Shown one piece after another: positions 37,272 to 46,105 of a stretch of DNA of 64,000 bases. The DNA comes from Chitinophaga sp. (lineage in GTDB: Bacteria; Bacteroidota; Bacteroidia; Chitinophagales; Chitinophagaceae), in the NCBI RefSeq assembly GCF_017745275.1, contig NZ_JAGHZS010000004.1:248001-312000 (forward strand), written 5' to 3'. Position 1 is the first letter of the stretch, and each line of letters opens with the position of its first letter. The notes beneath the pieces are model-generated. The model saw nothing but the letters and a program-made list of their open reading frames with translations, was not told where the DNA came from and did not search any database. Both the position numbers and the translations under genes were made by a program.

Positions 37272-37774
37272 AAAAGCATCGTTACTTATTGGCTGGGGTG
37301 TTATTGATTAGCCTGTTTATCTATAGCTTTTACCGGACAGAGAAAACAGTGATCAACCAGCTAATCATCCGCTTATTTACCAGGGAGGGCTACCTGCTGG
37401 CCAAAGCAAAGGTGGCCACTTTTCTGCCACTGAATAATTACTTCATTTACTCGCTGCCAGAGGGCCTCTGGATATACTGCATTACCATCACTTCCAGCTT
37501 CTTCTACCTGGATATAGGAGGGCGTAAATGGCGCCTGGTAATAGCACCAATACTGGTGGCGGTTAGCATGGAAATATGCCAGTGGCTACACCTGGCAAAT
37601 GGCCGGTTTGATATAATGGACATTCTCTCTGCCACTTTTTTCTGGCTGCTAGCCCTGCTGGATACCAACAAGGGCCCCGCTCCGGAGCCCTTGTTTAAAT
37701 CGGTGAATATGAAAACTTTTTACTGCATAGTCAGTTACGGGATCGTTTTCCTGGCACACGTTAATTACCGGTGA
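37268..37774 (+). CDS. VanZ-like small membrane protein (TTG start, overlaps methyltransferase)
   Basis: A 168-residue integral membrane protein. The best start is TTG at 37268, inside the TTGA that also ends the methyltransferase. Upstream ATGs in this frame (37112, 37208) give only out-of-frame translation of that gene. Hydrophobic segments: YLLAGVLLISLFIYSF, then LWIYCITITSSFFYL, LVIAPILVAVSMEICQW, ILSATFFWLLALL, and a last FYCIVSYGIVFLAHV. SMEICQWLHLANGRFDIMDI (about 90-109) is the VanZ-like E-x-x-Q plus GRFD-x-x-D signature. Coupling to a probable lipid methyltransferase suggests an envelope role. A terminator-like hairpin lies inside its 3' end. Confidence 0.72.
   Translation: MKKHRYLLAGVLLISLFIYSFYRTEKTVINQLIIRLFTREGYLLAKAKVATFLPLNNYFIYSLPEGLWIYCITITSSFFYLDIGGRKWRLVIAPILVAVSMEICQWLHLANGRFDIMDILSATFFWLLALLDTNKGPAPEPLFKSVNMKTFYCIVSYGIVFLAHVNYR
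37667..37695 (+). terminator. Terminator-like hairpin inside the VanZ-like coding region
   Basis: AACAAGGGC (37667-37675) and GCCCTTGTT (37687-37695) form a perfect 9-bp stem around a GC-rich loop, followed by TAAAT. It lies just after the last VanZ-like helix and about 80 nt before the annotated stop. It may be the true operon terminator if the downstream frame is a late extension, or chance structure in coding DNA. Confidence 0.45.
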
Positions 37775-37815
37775 TGCCACTACCCTTCAACTCCCCTGAA
37801 AATCGGTGATGATCT

Positions 37816-39027
37816 TTACTTCAACGTACAGGTCAGTGTGCCGTACCCAAGCTGATCATAGCCTCCACTGTTAGGACCGTAATTTCCGCCGCCACCCTCG
37901 GGTCGTACTTTTTGGGCGAAGCGTGCACAATTCGGTGCCGGCAACCCTTTACGGTTTACATAATGGTTGTACACCAGTTCCCAAATAGGACGGCCATTTC
38001 CGCGGCCGCCACTACTGATGATATCCTGTACTACACCAACACAATTGGAATATGGCTTAAAAGGAACGGAATCCCCCAGGTTATATGCTGCTACATATTC
38101 TGCTCCTTTTAAGAAACGGTTGTTATCATAGCCATACATATCATCGCCCTGGTTCCAGGCCATTTCGCAAAATGCGCCCATCAATCCAATGCCCAGCGTG
38201 GCATGTCCCTGGTCCCGGCCACTTTCCTGCCATTGCCCCAGCCCATCCGGGTGAATAAAATAAACGGCATTTCCAATAGCTCCATTGCCGGCACCGTGCT
38301 TAAAGTAATTAATTGCCTCGTTATAGAGGTCCCTGTCGTCGCACAATACGCCCGTTGCCAGGATGGAGTTCATGACACACAGGTCCCAGTTTGCATAGAA
38401 ATGGCTCATGCACCGCTCCCTTCTTGTCAGGAAGGCATGATTCATAGGGTAAAAAACGTTCAGCATCATCCGCTGAAACCGGGAGAAGTCGGCCTGTGCC
38501 CATCCCTTATATGTTCTCATGATCTCTGCTGCATTGGCAAACTGGTAGCCATACAACCCGGCCGCCAGGTTCGCATCATTATTACCGCCAATTTTCTTAA
38601 GCCTGGCCGACCAGGCGTTCATGATCTGTATCGACTTTTCCGCGTAAGCATTATCGCCGGTAACCTTCCATCTTAAGGCCGTAGCATAAGCGGCTGCAAT
38701 ATCATTAAACAGTATCCAATAGTTTTCAGGGTGCGTTCCGTCACTTCCCCGATAAACGGTATCCGCCGGGTTGGGCTGCCAACTGAGCCCACTATGTGCG
38801 TTCGTTGTGAGCTTGTTCCAGCCCGACAGCCAGGGCTCTGCTCCTGCCTCCACCTTCGTTTTCATGCGGTCAAAATCCGACTGCTTATGCAATAGTCCCG
38901 GGTGTACAAAAATGGTATCGTGGTTATTCAATACCTGCTTTTGTGCATCACTCATTTCTTTTCTACATGCGGTTAAAAGAGAAAATAAAAATGTTCCTCC
39001 AAGTACACATAGCCTCATTGGTTTCAT
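37816..39027 (-). CDS. Alginate-lyase-fold polysaccharide lyase-like lipoprotein
   Basis: 403 residues with lipoprotein signal LFSLLTACRKE (Cys21). HPGLLHKQSDFDRMKTKVEA opens the alginate-lyase superfamily (PF05426-like) (alpha/alpha)-barrel. It continues with NDIAAAYATALRWKVTGD, LAAGLYGYQFANAAEIMRTY, the HFYANWDLCVMNSILATGV helix and QWQESGRDQGHATLGIGLMG, where Asn, His and Tyr residues of the lyase active site are expected. Relatives act on uronic-acid polysaccharides; PL38 is one possibility, from memory. It is cut off from the large PUL upstream by a strong hairpin at 39167-39205 and has its own 139-nt promoter gap. Exact substrate unknown. Confidence 0.72.
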   Translation of the reverse strand: MKPMRLCVLGGTFLFSLLTACRKEMSDAQKQVLNNHDTIFVHPGLLHKQSDFDRMKTKVEAGAEPWLSGWNKLTTNAHSGLSWQPNPADTVYRGSDGTHPENYWILFNDIAAAYATALRWKVTGDNAYAEKSIQIMNAWSARLKKIGGNNDANLAAGLYGYQFANAAEIMRTYKGWAQADFSRFQRMMLNVFYPMNHAFLTRRERCMSHFYANWDLCVMNSILATGVLCDDRDLYNEAINYFKHGAGNGAIGNAVYFIHPDGLGQWQESGRDQGHATLGIGLMGAFCEMAWNQGDDMYGYDNNRFLKGAEYVAAYNLGDSVPFKPYSNCVGVVQDIISSGGRGNGRPIWELVYNHYVNRKGLPAPNCARFAQKVRPEGGGGNYGPNSGGYDQLGYGTLTCTLK

Positions 39028-39166
39028 AGGTTTTTCAAATTTTAATTGTTAAACAGACAATAAATAACACTATACGGTAAAGCAGTAACGCGAGTTGCCT
39101 GCTTATATTTTCGGGATGCAAATATTTTTATTGATGGAGGCGGTCAATATTACATTGTCGTTAACA

Positions 39167-39205
39167 AATAAGGGTTACAGGCAGCCATTGCCTGTAACCC
39201 TTATT
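39167..39205. terminator. 17-bp perfect hairpin terminating the xyloglucan-type operon
   Basis: Arms 39167-39183 and 39189-39205 pair perfectly over 17 bp with loop GCCAT. On the minus strand the stem is followed by TTATTTGTTAA-like sequence. It lies 67 nt past the GH39 stop, in the 244-nt gap before the alginate-lyase-like gene, and separates the two transcripts. The rest of the gap is AT-rich with no gene. Confidence 0.85.
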
Positions 39206-39271
39206 TTAAATTTGCCCCTATATTAACATATACCACTATGCTGGCATATCTTCAGGCAACCACGGATCGCT

Positions 39272-40864
39272 TTATAGTTTGATAATATTTAAAAAGAAAA
39301 CATCGTTTTCCCTCATTTCCAGCTCCTTCATAAACAAGCCATCGCCCTTTACTGTCACAATTTCCCGGGCAACAGGCGAACCGTTGTTTTGTTGTTTTAT
39401 TTGTTCCACCTGCTGCCTGTTGAGTGAAGATGGTTTGCCAATGGATAAATAGGTAGAATAAGCATCATTCTCGCGATACCCTACTTTATAAATTTCAAGT
39501 GCATAGGTACCGGCAGGAACATTTTCAATATTAAGCTTCCATTTCCCTTTCGATTTTGACGGAAGATCGCGTATATAATACTGCTGGTTGTGTACGGAAT
39601 CGCCAGGATGGGTGTTGGTAAAATCCCAGGCCAATGCCTGTATATTTCCTGCATCGTCGCGGCATATCCAGGAAGAAGCATCCGTATTCTGCAATTCATT
39701 ATTTCCCAGCTTGTTCAAAAACTGGTACGCGTAAAATACCGGCTTGTTAATCCCTTGCGTAGTGAGCATACCAAAGCCGCCATGAAAGGGCGTGAAACGG
39801 GGACCAGCTTCTTCAAAAATATCAGTAAAAACCCAATACGACATAGAGTTGGCAGCATTCCCTACCTGTTTCAGTTTTTGCAGCACATAGGCCGCCTCGT
39901 GATAACTGTCATGGATAGGGTCAGCAGGCGTATAAGAGGCGCTCCATTCTGTATAATGAAGTTCCAGGTGAGGCATAGCTGAACCGGCAATCTCTTTACG
40001 CGACTGAAGTACATCGCCGCTGACGCTCATTGGATTTTTATCGAGGACGGTACCTGATTGTCCAAATTCATCGAGATACCCCTGCTTCACTCCGTAGGCA
40101 TGCGTGCTTACAAAATCTATGGGTACATGATGCTTATCACAATAGGCAATCATTTCCGGTTCCCACGCAGCTCCTGCTGTACCCGGCCCACCTACACGAT
40201 AAGCGGCATTCACGCTTTTAATGGCGTTAGCGCTATAGGTGTATAATTTAAAATAGTCGTCCTGGCTACCTGCCCAAAAGCCATTCAGGTTAGGTTCGTT
40301 CCACACTTCGAAATACCAGGTTTTTACTTCATCCGCGCCATACCGCTCCGTAAAATGCCGGGTGAGATCCTTCACCAATGCGCCCCATTTTTCATAATCC
40401 TTTGGTGGAGTCACATTCCCCCGCCACCAAAAAATCGTTTTAGGTCCGCTGGCCAGCGCGGAAGGCATGAATCCCAGTTCCACGAAAGGTTTCATGCCAA
40501 TGCTGTGCAAAAAGTCGAATAAAACATCAATGTACATATAGTTATACACCGGGTTTCCTTTGCCATCCTCCGTATATACCGCCATATCATCAGTTAAAAG
40601 CCCGTGCATACGGATATACCTGAAGCCACATTCTTTTCTCACATATGCCAACTGTTGCTGCCAGTCTGCCCGGAGCCCTTCATTGGCACGGCCGGCACCC
40701 ACACACTCGTTAAACATGGTGTTGAGTTTTCCGGCTGCTTTATTGAAGTCAACATGGATCACCCGTTCCGGGATAGCCGGCTTTTTCTCTTTCATCTTTT
40801 GGGCTACCCCTGTTTCCGCCATGAGAGAAAACAGGAGCATCAAAAGAAGTGTATTCTTTTTCAT
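39272..40864 (-). CDS. GH39 family glycosidase (beta-xylosidase-like)
   Basis: Exported retaining TIM-barrel glycosidase of 530 residues with signal peptide about 1-22. FRYIRMHGLLTDDMAVY and MKPFVELGFMPSALASG are classic GH39 segments. The acid/base is Glu190 (FEVWNEPNLNGFW) and the nucleophile Glu306 (ELHYTEWSAS). A beta-sandwich closes the C-terminus. Characterised GH39 enzymes are mostly beta-xylosidases, so xylose-containing side chains are the expected target. Last gene of the minus-strand operon, eight bases after the CE1 esterase, then the 39167 terminator. GH39 is not part of the textbook xyloglucan locus. Confidence 0.9.
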   Translation of the reverse strand: MKKNTLLLMLLFSLMAETGVAQKMKEKKPAIPERVIHVDFNKAAGKLNTMFNECVGAGRANEGLRADWQQQLAYVRKECGFRYIRMHGLLTDDMAVYTEDGKGNPVYNYMYIDVLFDFLHSIGMKPFVELGFMPSALASGPKTIFWWRGNVTPPKDYEKWGALVKDLTRHFTERYGADEVKTWYFEVWNEPNLNGFWAGSQDDYFKLYTYSANAIKSVNAAYRVGGPGTAGAAWEPEMIAYCDKHHVPIDFVSTHAYGVKQGYLDEFGQSGTVLDKNPMSVSGDVLQSRKEIAGSAMPHLELHYTEWSASYTPADPIHDSYHEAAYVLQKLKQVGNAANSMSYWVFTDIFEEAGPRFTPFHGGFGMLTTQGINKPVFYAYQFLNKLGNNELQNTDASSWICRDDAGNIQALAWDFTNTHPGDSVHNQQYYIRDLPSKSKGKWKLNIENVPAGTYALEIYKVGYRENDAYSTYLSIGKPSSLNRQQVEQIKQQNNGSPVAREIVTVKGDGLFMKELEMRENDVFFLNIIKL

Positions 40865-40872
40865 CTTACTTA

Positions 40873-41754
40873 CTACCGTTTAAAAATTTGTTGAGAAAAC
40901 AGGTATAGGTTACGATCCCACTCGTGGTTGTCATGTCCGTTGGTATCCACGTTCCAGGTGTGAGGAATACCTGTTTCAGCGAGATACTGATGTGCCTTTT
41001 CGCTAATGCTGAAAAGGCCGTCTTTATTGCCACATCCTATCCATAGCAGTTTCATTTTATCCCTGGCAGCTTTCATGTCCGGGATAAACGGAACATCTGT
41101 GTACATACCACCAAACTGGTATGTATTTGGCGCCGAAGAAAAGCCACCGATATAAGCGAAAGTTTCGAGGTGATGCAAACCGATATTTAACGACTGTCCC
41201 CCGCCCATCGACAAACCCGCTAACGCACGATGATCCGCATCAGGGATAGTAGCATAATGGGCATCGATATAAGGAATGATGTCTTTCAATAAATCGTCTT
41301 CAAAAGGTTTTCCGTACCCTGCAAAACCATCTGCTCTTCCTGAGCGATGAGCTTCCGCAGTATCAGTTACAGTCAACTTTGTATCGCAGTTGGGAAAAAC
41401 CATAATCACTGGTGAAATCTTACCATCTGCAACCAGGTTGTCAATCACATTATCTGCCTGGCACCATTCTGTCCATTGACCATAACCCTGGCCCAAACCA
41501 TGTAACAGGTACAGCACCGGGTATTTTTTGCCGGAAGAATATCCAGGAGGTGTATATACGCTCATTTCCCGGAGCGTGCCCAGTGTTTTTGATTCATACC
41601 GCACCGCCGTTAATTTCCCGTGAGGCGTATTATTACGCTGCGCATTATACCCGGCGGGAGGATCAGGAAATGTGGGTATACTATCTGCCTGTGCCAGGCA
41701 GGTATGACCGGCCAGCATCAATACAATCGAAAGAAATATGGATCTGTTGCTCAT
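40873..41754 (-). CDS. CE1/esterase-D-type carbohydrate esterase
   Basis: Secreted 293-residue alpha/beta-hydrolase with signal peptide about 1-22. Nucleophile Ser182 in [10 protein letters not shown], probable acid Asp245 (CGNKDGLFS), and base His274 or His277 (TNGHDNHEW). LREMSVYTPPGYSSGKKYPV, then LYLLHGLGQG, matches the first domain of the double esterase at 5684-7600, to which it is clearly paralogous. Likely removes acetyl or feruloyl groups so that the GH enzymes can act. Lies between GH42 and GH39 with gaps of 21 and 8 nt, certainly the same operon. Confidence 0.88.
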   Translation of the reverse strand: MSNRSIFLSIVLMLAGHTCLAQADSIPTFPDPPAGYNAQRNNTPHGKLTAVRYESKTLGTLREMSVYTPPGYSSGKKYPVLYLLHGLGQGYGQWTEWCQADNVIDNLVADGKISPVIMVFPNCDTKLTVTDTAEAHRSGRADGFAGYGKPFEDDLLKDIIPYIDAHYATIPDADHRALAGLSMGGGQSLNIGLHHLETFAYIGGFSSAPNTYQFGGMYTDVPFIPDMKAARDKMKLLWIGCGNKDGLFSISEKAHQYLAETGIPHTWNVDTNGHDNHEWDRNLYLFSQQIFKR

Positions 41755-41775
41755 GTTATTTTTTTATATTATTGT

Positions 41776-43863
41776 TTATTCAGTCCAAACCAATACACCC
41801 GCGGGCTTCAGCACCTTATCCCCTACCAATATTTTACCTGTACCCGGTATGTTCATTTCATAATTATCTGAAGAATAATTCACCGCCACATAAAATCCAT
41901 CCCGCCAGTAAACATATATACCGGGTGGATAATTCTCCACATCAGCACCCGATTCCAGGTAATTATTTTTCAATATTTCTTTCTCCATTTTCATATCATC
42001 GGTCACCACGCCGATATAGGTTACTGCGCCCTTACCGATATTCCTTTTCACCACCGCCGCAGTACCTTTATAAAATTGATCGTTGTAGTTGGCCAGTACC
42101 GTAGTATTATCATCCGGCTTCAACAAATCCGCCCAGATATTCCAGGAGTAATGATTTTGGCCGGCGAGAATATCTCCTTTACTATATGGCGGAATCATAT
42201 CGGTGTTGGTAATATGCGCGCCAATTAAATCAGACAACGGCGCAGCTGTTTCTCCTTCCCAAAAATGCCCGTTACGATCCATCGCGGCAGTACGGCAGGT
42301 GATGATTAAATGGCCCCCCTGCTCCACGTACCGGGTCCATTTTTTTATCAGCTCCGGATCCGCCATTTCATAAGCGGGAACAATCACCACTTTGTAAGGC
42401 GACAAATCAGCTTTTTCATCAACAACATCTGCATCAGCTCCAAGTGATTTTGCCATTTCCAGGAACTTTACAGGATAGTTCCAGGCATCCCAGCGTACAT
42501 TTTGTTTCTCACGGTCAATGGTCCAATAGTTCTCCAGGTTCCACACAATAGCCGTTTTTCGTGCTGCCAGCTTTTGTGGCAGTTGTGCATCCGGCTGGTA
42601 GTATTGCCGTAATTGCCTGATTTCTTTGTTAAACTGAATATACTCTACACCTCCCTGTGAAGGCGTTACCCCGTCGGTCTTAATCACCCCGGCATGATAC
42701 TGTTCTGCTCCATACAAAATCTGGCGGAAACGATAGGAGCACGCAATTTTCCCACCAGCTGCAAAACTGTGGTACAGCCACATTCTGACCGTGCCAGGTA
42801 AAAGCAATGATGCCTGTGTGGCCCAATTAGTGGGGCCAGGCTGCATTTCCATCACGCCGGTAAAGCCTCCCACTGATTTATAATACTCCGCTGCAAACAA
42901 CACGGTTTTGCTATCCCCCAGCCGGAACCCAACATTCCCCATATTGCCGGCACCTCCGTTAGGATAAGCAGTATACGTGGCAAAGTCCATTTTCCGGGTC
43001 AGGCGAGGATTGGCGGTAGGAGAAACCGCGGTATAATTAGTAGTAATGTATTGATCCGGGGAGATATATTTTCTCAAAACGGCGGACTGCAAATCAAGGA
43101 AATCCGCCTGTTCATCAGCGGAATATCTTTTCAGATCCAGTAAAGCATGTGGGTTATTTCCCCACCAGTTCACCAGGGTAACATTAGGTATCATCACCTG
43201 GTTAAAACTATTGTATCGCTGACTCCAGAAAGCAGTTCCCCAGGCAGTGTTCAATGCATCAATAGTTTTATACCTGCGTTGCAGCCATTGCCGGAATGCA
43301 GTTTGCGCAGAAGGGCTATAGTCGGTTTTAGCATCCGGCTCATTGTCTAACTGCCACCCTACCACGTTTTTGTTTTGCCCGTAATGTTGCGCCAGCGCCG
43401 CCACCGCTCTTTCTACAAAAAATTTATATTTTGTATTTGCATTCGACCCCAGGCCGCGGGTGCCATGTTCGCCTCGTATATAATTGCCATACATTATATG
43501 CGTTTCTGGGTATTTATCTCTCATCCACGCCGGCATAGTGGCGGATGGTGTGCACATCAGCACCTTCACGTGATGTTTCTCACAAAGTGCCACTACTTTA
43601 TCCAGCCATGCAAAATCAAATTTCCCTTCTTCAGGCTCCAGCCTAAACCAGGCAAATTCTGCCAGGTGTACAAACTCGTATCCCATTTCTGCAATCTTCT
43701 TTATATCCCGCTCCCACTGATTTTCATTCCAATGTTCGGGATAATAGTAGATGCCCGTAGTGATCAGGTTTTTTGCCGGGAAAAACTGATTGGCCTGCTG
43801 TGCTTTTGCCTGCCCTCCTGATATTAAAACTGCAATAAGAATAACGATTATGCTTCTATTCAT
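41776..43863 (-). CDS. GH42 beta-galactosidase-like enzyme
   Basis: Exported 695-residue retaining glycosidase with signal peptide about 1-22. GIYYYPEHWNENQWERDIKK and FVHLAEFAWFRLEPEEGKFD start the GH42 TIM barrel. The acid/base is Glu175 (WQLDNEPDAKT) and the nucleophile Glu339 (GVMEMQPGPTNW). The trimerisation domain (about 440-640) and a small C-terminal sandwich follow. Expected to remove beta-galactose (or alpha-L-arabinopyranose) from side chains, the job done by GH2 in the Bacteroides ovatus xyloglucan locus. Most GH42 enzymes are cytoplasmic; the signal peptide puts this one in the periplasm. Confidence 0.9.
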   Translation of the reverse strand: MNRSIIVILIAVLISGGQAKAQQANQFFPAKNLITTGIYYYPEHWNENQWERDIKKIAEMGYEFVHLAEFAWFRLEPEEGKFDFAWLDKVVALCEKHHVKVLMCTPSATMPAWMRDKYPETHIMYGNYIRGEHGTRGLGSNANTKYKFFVERAVAALAQHYGQNKNVVGWQLDNEPDAKTDYSPSAQTAFRQWLQRRYKTIDALNTAWGTAFWSQRYNSFNQVMIPNVTLVNWWGNNPHALLDLKRYSADEQADFLDLQSAVLRKYISPDQYITTNYTAVSPTANPRLTRKMDFATYTAYPNGGAGNMGNVGFRLGDSKTVLFAAEYYKSVGGFTGVMEMQPGPTNWATQASLLLPGTVRMWLYHSFAAGGKIACSYRFRQILYGAEQYHAGVIKTDGVTPSQGGVEYIQFNKEIRQLRQYYQPDAQLPQKLAARKTAIVWNLENYWTIDREKQNVRWDAWNYPVKFLEMAKSLGADADVVDEKADLSPYKVVIVPAYEMADPELIKKWTRYVEQGGHLIITCRTAAMDRNGHFWEGETAAPLSDLIGAHITNTDMIPPYSKGDILAGQNHYSWNIWADLLKPDDNTTVLANYNDQFYKGTAAVVKRNIGKGAVTYIGVVTDDMKMEKEILKNNYLESGADVENYPPGIYVYWRDGFYVAVNYSSDNYEMNIPGTGKILVGDKVLKPAGVLVWTE

Positions 43864-43887
43864 CTGAACTGCCTTTTTTATTCATCC

Positions 43888-46077
43888 TTACTTCACCGAA
43901 ATTTTCACAGATGATGAAATACTACGTGAAGAATTTCCGATATGTAATACAAAGTCCCCTGGTTCTACATTCCAGGATTTTTTTCCTTCATCATAAAATG
44001 CCAGATCAGCCACGTTAACTGTCAGCTCCACTGTTTTCGTTTCCCCGGGTTGGAGAAAAATTTTATCAAACGCTTTCAATTCTTTTTCAGGGCGCACCAC
44101 AGTACATTGCGGATCGCTGACATACAGTTGTACCACTTCGGCTCCTTCGCGGGCGCCGGTATTAGTTATCGTGCATTTTGCGTGGATAGTCTCCTCTTTT
44201 CCGTAACTGGCTTTATCAGCGGAAAAGTTATCTATCCGGAAACCGGTATATGAAAGGCCATATCCGAATGGAAACTGGGGCACAATTTTCTTGGTATCAA
44301 ACCACCGGTATCCCACCAGGATATCTTCTTCATAATTTACACTCAGGTCTCTTCCCGGGAAATTGCCTAATGCGTGCGCCGGCGATTGGTCCAGTGATAC
44401 TGGTAAGGTAAATGGTAACTTACCGGAGGGATTTACTTTACCACTCAGCAGGTCAGCCACTGCATTACCGGCTTCCATTCCACCAAACCACGACCACAGT
44501 ATTGCAGGTACGCGTTGAACAATACCTGATAATTTCACCGGTGACCCGGCGATGATTACAACCACCGTATTAGGATTGGCTTTCGCTACTTCCCGGATCA
44601 ATACATCCTGGCCATAAGGCAGATCCATATTTTGTTTGTCGAAAGATTCAGTATCAAAATCATGATTCAGTCCACCAAAAACAATGACTACCTCAGATGC
44701 TTTCGCTACCTTAACAGCTTCGTCGATCAATTTCCAATCCACCTTATCTGCACTCGTTTGACCGGCATTATTCCCTTCTTTGAATGAGGACTGCTTTTCA
44801 TAACCTTGCGCAAAATTAATTTTCACGGCTGCTCCGAATTTTTTCTGAATAGCCTCTAGTGGTGTAATTTCGTACAGGGATTTTATTTCGGAGCTAAGTC
44901 CCCCGTTGCAATGCCTGCGGGTAGCATTATCGCCGATAATAGCTACTGACTTTATTTTTTTGAAATCAAGCGGAAGGAGATTTGCATTATTTTGCAGTAG
45001 TACGGCTGCTTCTGCAGCATCGTTATAAGCAGCCTGCTGATGGTCGGGCGTATTCATTTTTCCTTTCTCCCGCTTTTCATCATCCAACATTTTTGTTGTT
45101 ATCATTACCCGCAATACATTGGCCACCTTTTCATCAACGATGGCAACGGGAACTTTCCCGTCCTTTACCGCGTTGATCAGCGGATCGGCAAAGTACCATT
45201 CATTGTAGTCTTTTTTATCGGTTCCCATTTCCAGGTCAAGGCCGGCTAATGCTGCTTTTACAGTACTGTGTGCCGCTGCCCAGTCGGTCATCAGCACACC
45301 CTTAAAACCAAACTCTTTGCGAAGAATTTCCCTGTCCAGGTATTCATTTTCGGAACACCAGTCGCCCCTGAATTTATTGTAGGCAGCCATTACCGTGTAG
45401 GCTCCGCCTTCTACGACCGATGCTTTAAATCCTGGCAAATAAATTTCGCGCAGCGCGCGTTCACTCATATGTACATCAACAGCATCTCTATTCGTTTCCT
45501 GGTTATTAGCCAGCCAGTGTTTTACACTTACTGCCACATCTTTCGACTGCAATCCTTTAATATAAGCCACTGCCATTTTAGAAATCAGCAACGGATCTTC
45601 ACTCATGTATTCAAAATTTCTTCCGCAAAGTGGAGAGCGGATAATGTTGATACCTGGTCCAAGTAAAATATCTTTCTTCCTGAAGCGGGCTTCTTCACCG
45701 AGTACAATTCCGCGTGCATAGGCCAGCTTAGGGTTCCAGGTGGCAGCTAATGCAGTTCCCGGCGGGAAGCAGGTAGCTGAATCATTGGTCCACCCGGCAT
45801 AGGCCCAGTCGTGCCGGTTTATTTCCGCGCGCACCCCATGGGGGCCATCGCTCAATGCCCATTCAGGAATACCCAATCTTTTAATTCCTGACACATAAAA
45901 TTTAGAGTTCCCATGCAAGAGGCTCACTTTTTCCGCAAGCGTCATCCGGCGGATTAATGAACGGATCTTGTCTTCCTGTTTACTGTCATTTGTTGTCAAC
46001 TGGGCGCTGGCGATACCTCCTGCTAACAAACCGGCAAGCCCGAGTACCAATTGCCTTACTATTCTTTTCATTTCCAT
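43888..46077 (-). CDS. GH3 beta-glucosidase/beta-xylosidase
   Basis: Periplasmic exo-glycosidase of about 729 residues. The ATG at 46077 follows a TTG in the same frame (46080); MKRIV at 46071 is also possible. A signal peptide ending GGIASAQ is present in all cases. N-terminal GH3 barrel (about 35-350) with the nucleophile near Asp265 in GVLMTDWAAAH and SVKHWLANNQET. The C-terminal alpha/beta sandwich (about 370-600) contains FGGLNHDFDTESFDKQNMDL. A fibronectin-III-like domain ends the protein. The likely role is to release glucose from the backbone oligosaccharides after side-chain removal. Confidence 0.92.
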   Translation of the reverse strand: MEMKRIVRQLVLGLAGLLAGGIASAQLTTNDSKQEDKIRSLIRRMTLAEKVSLLHGNSKFYVSGIKRLGIPEWALSDGPHGVRAEINRHDWAYAGWTNDSATCFPPGTALAATWNPKLAYARGIVLGEEARFRKKDILLGPGINIIRSPLCGRNFEYMSEDPLLISKMAVAYIKGLQSKDVAVSVKHWLANNQETNRDAVDVHMSERALREIYLPGFKASVVEGGAYTVMAAYNKFRGDWCSENEYLDREILRKEFGFKGVLMTDWAAAHSTVKAALAGLDLEMGTDKKDYNEWYFADPLINAVKDGKVPVAIVDEKVANVLRVMITTKMLDDEKREKGKMNTPDHQQAAYNDAAEAAVLLQNNANLLPLDFKKIKSVAIIGDNATRRHCNGGLSSEIKSLYEITPLEAIQKKFGAAVKINFAQGYEKQSSFKEGNNAGQTSADKVDWKLIDEAVKVAKASEVVIVFGGLNHDFDTESFDKQNMDLPYGQDVLIREVAKANPNTVVVIIAGSPVKLSGIVQRVPAILWSWFGGMEAGNAVADLLSGKVNPSGKLPFTLPVSLDQSPAHALGNFPGRDLSVNYEEDILVGYRWFDTKKIVPQFPFGYGLSYTGFRIDNFSADKASYGKEETIHAKCTITNTGAREGAEVVQLYVSDPQCTVVRPEKELKAFDKIFLQPGETKTVELTVNVADLAFYDEGKKSWNVEPGDFVLHIGNSSRSISSSVKISVK

Positions 46078-46105
46078 CAATTTTCTATTTCAATACATAC
46101 TTTAG

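Noticed and set aside
34461..37774. Defence-island reading of the SUMF1-like, nucleotidyltransferase-like and methyltransferase genes
   Set aside because: The nucleotidyltransferase matches ANT(6) over its length, the methyltransferase is a small-molecule or lipid type, orientations differ and no nuclease, helicase or toxin gene is present.
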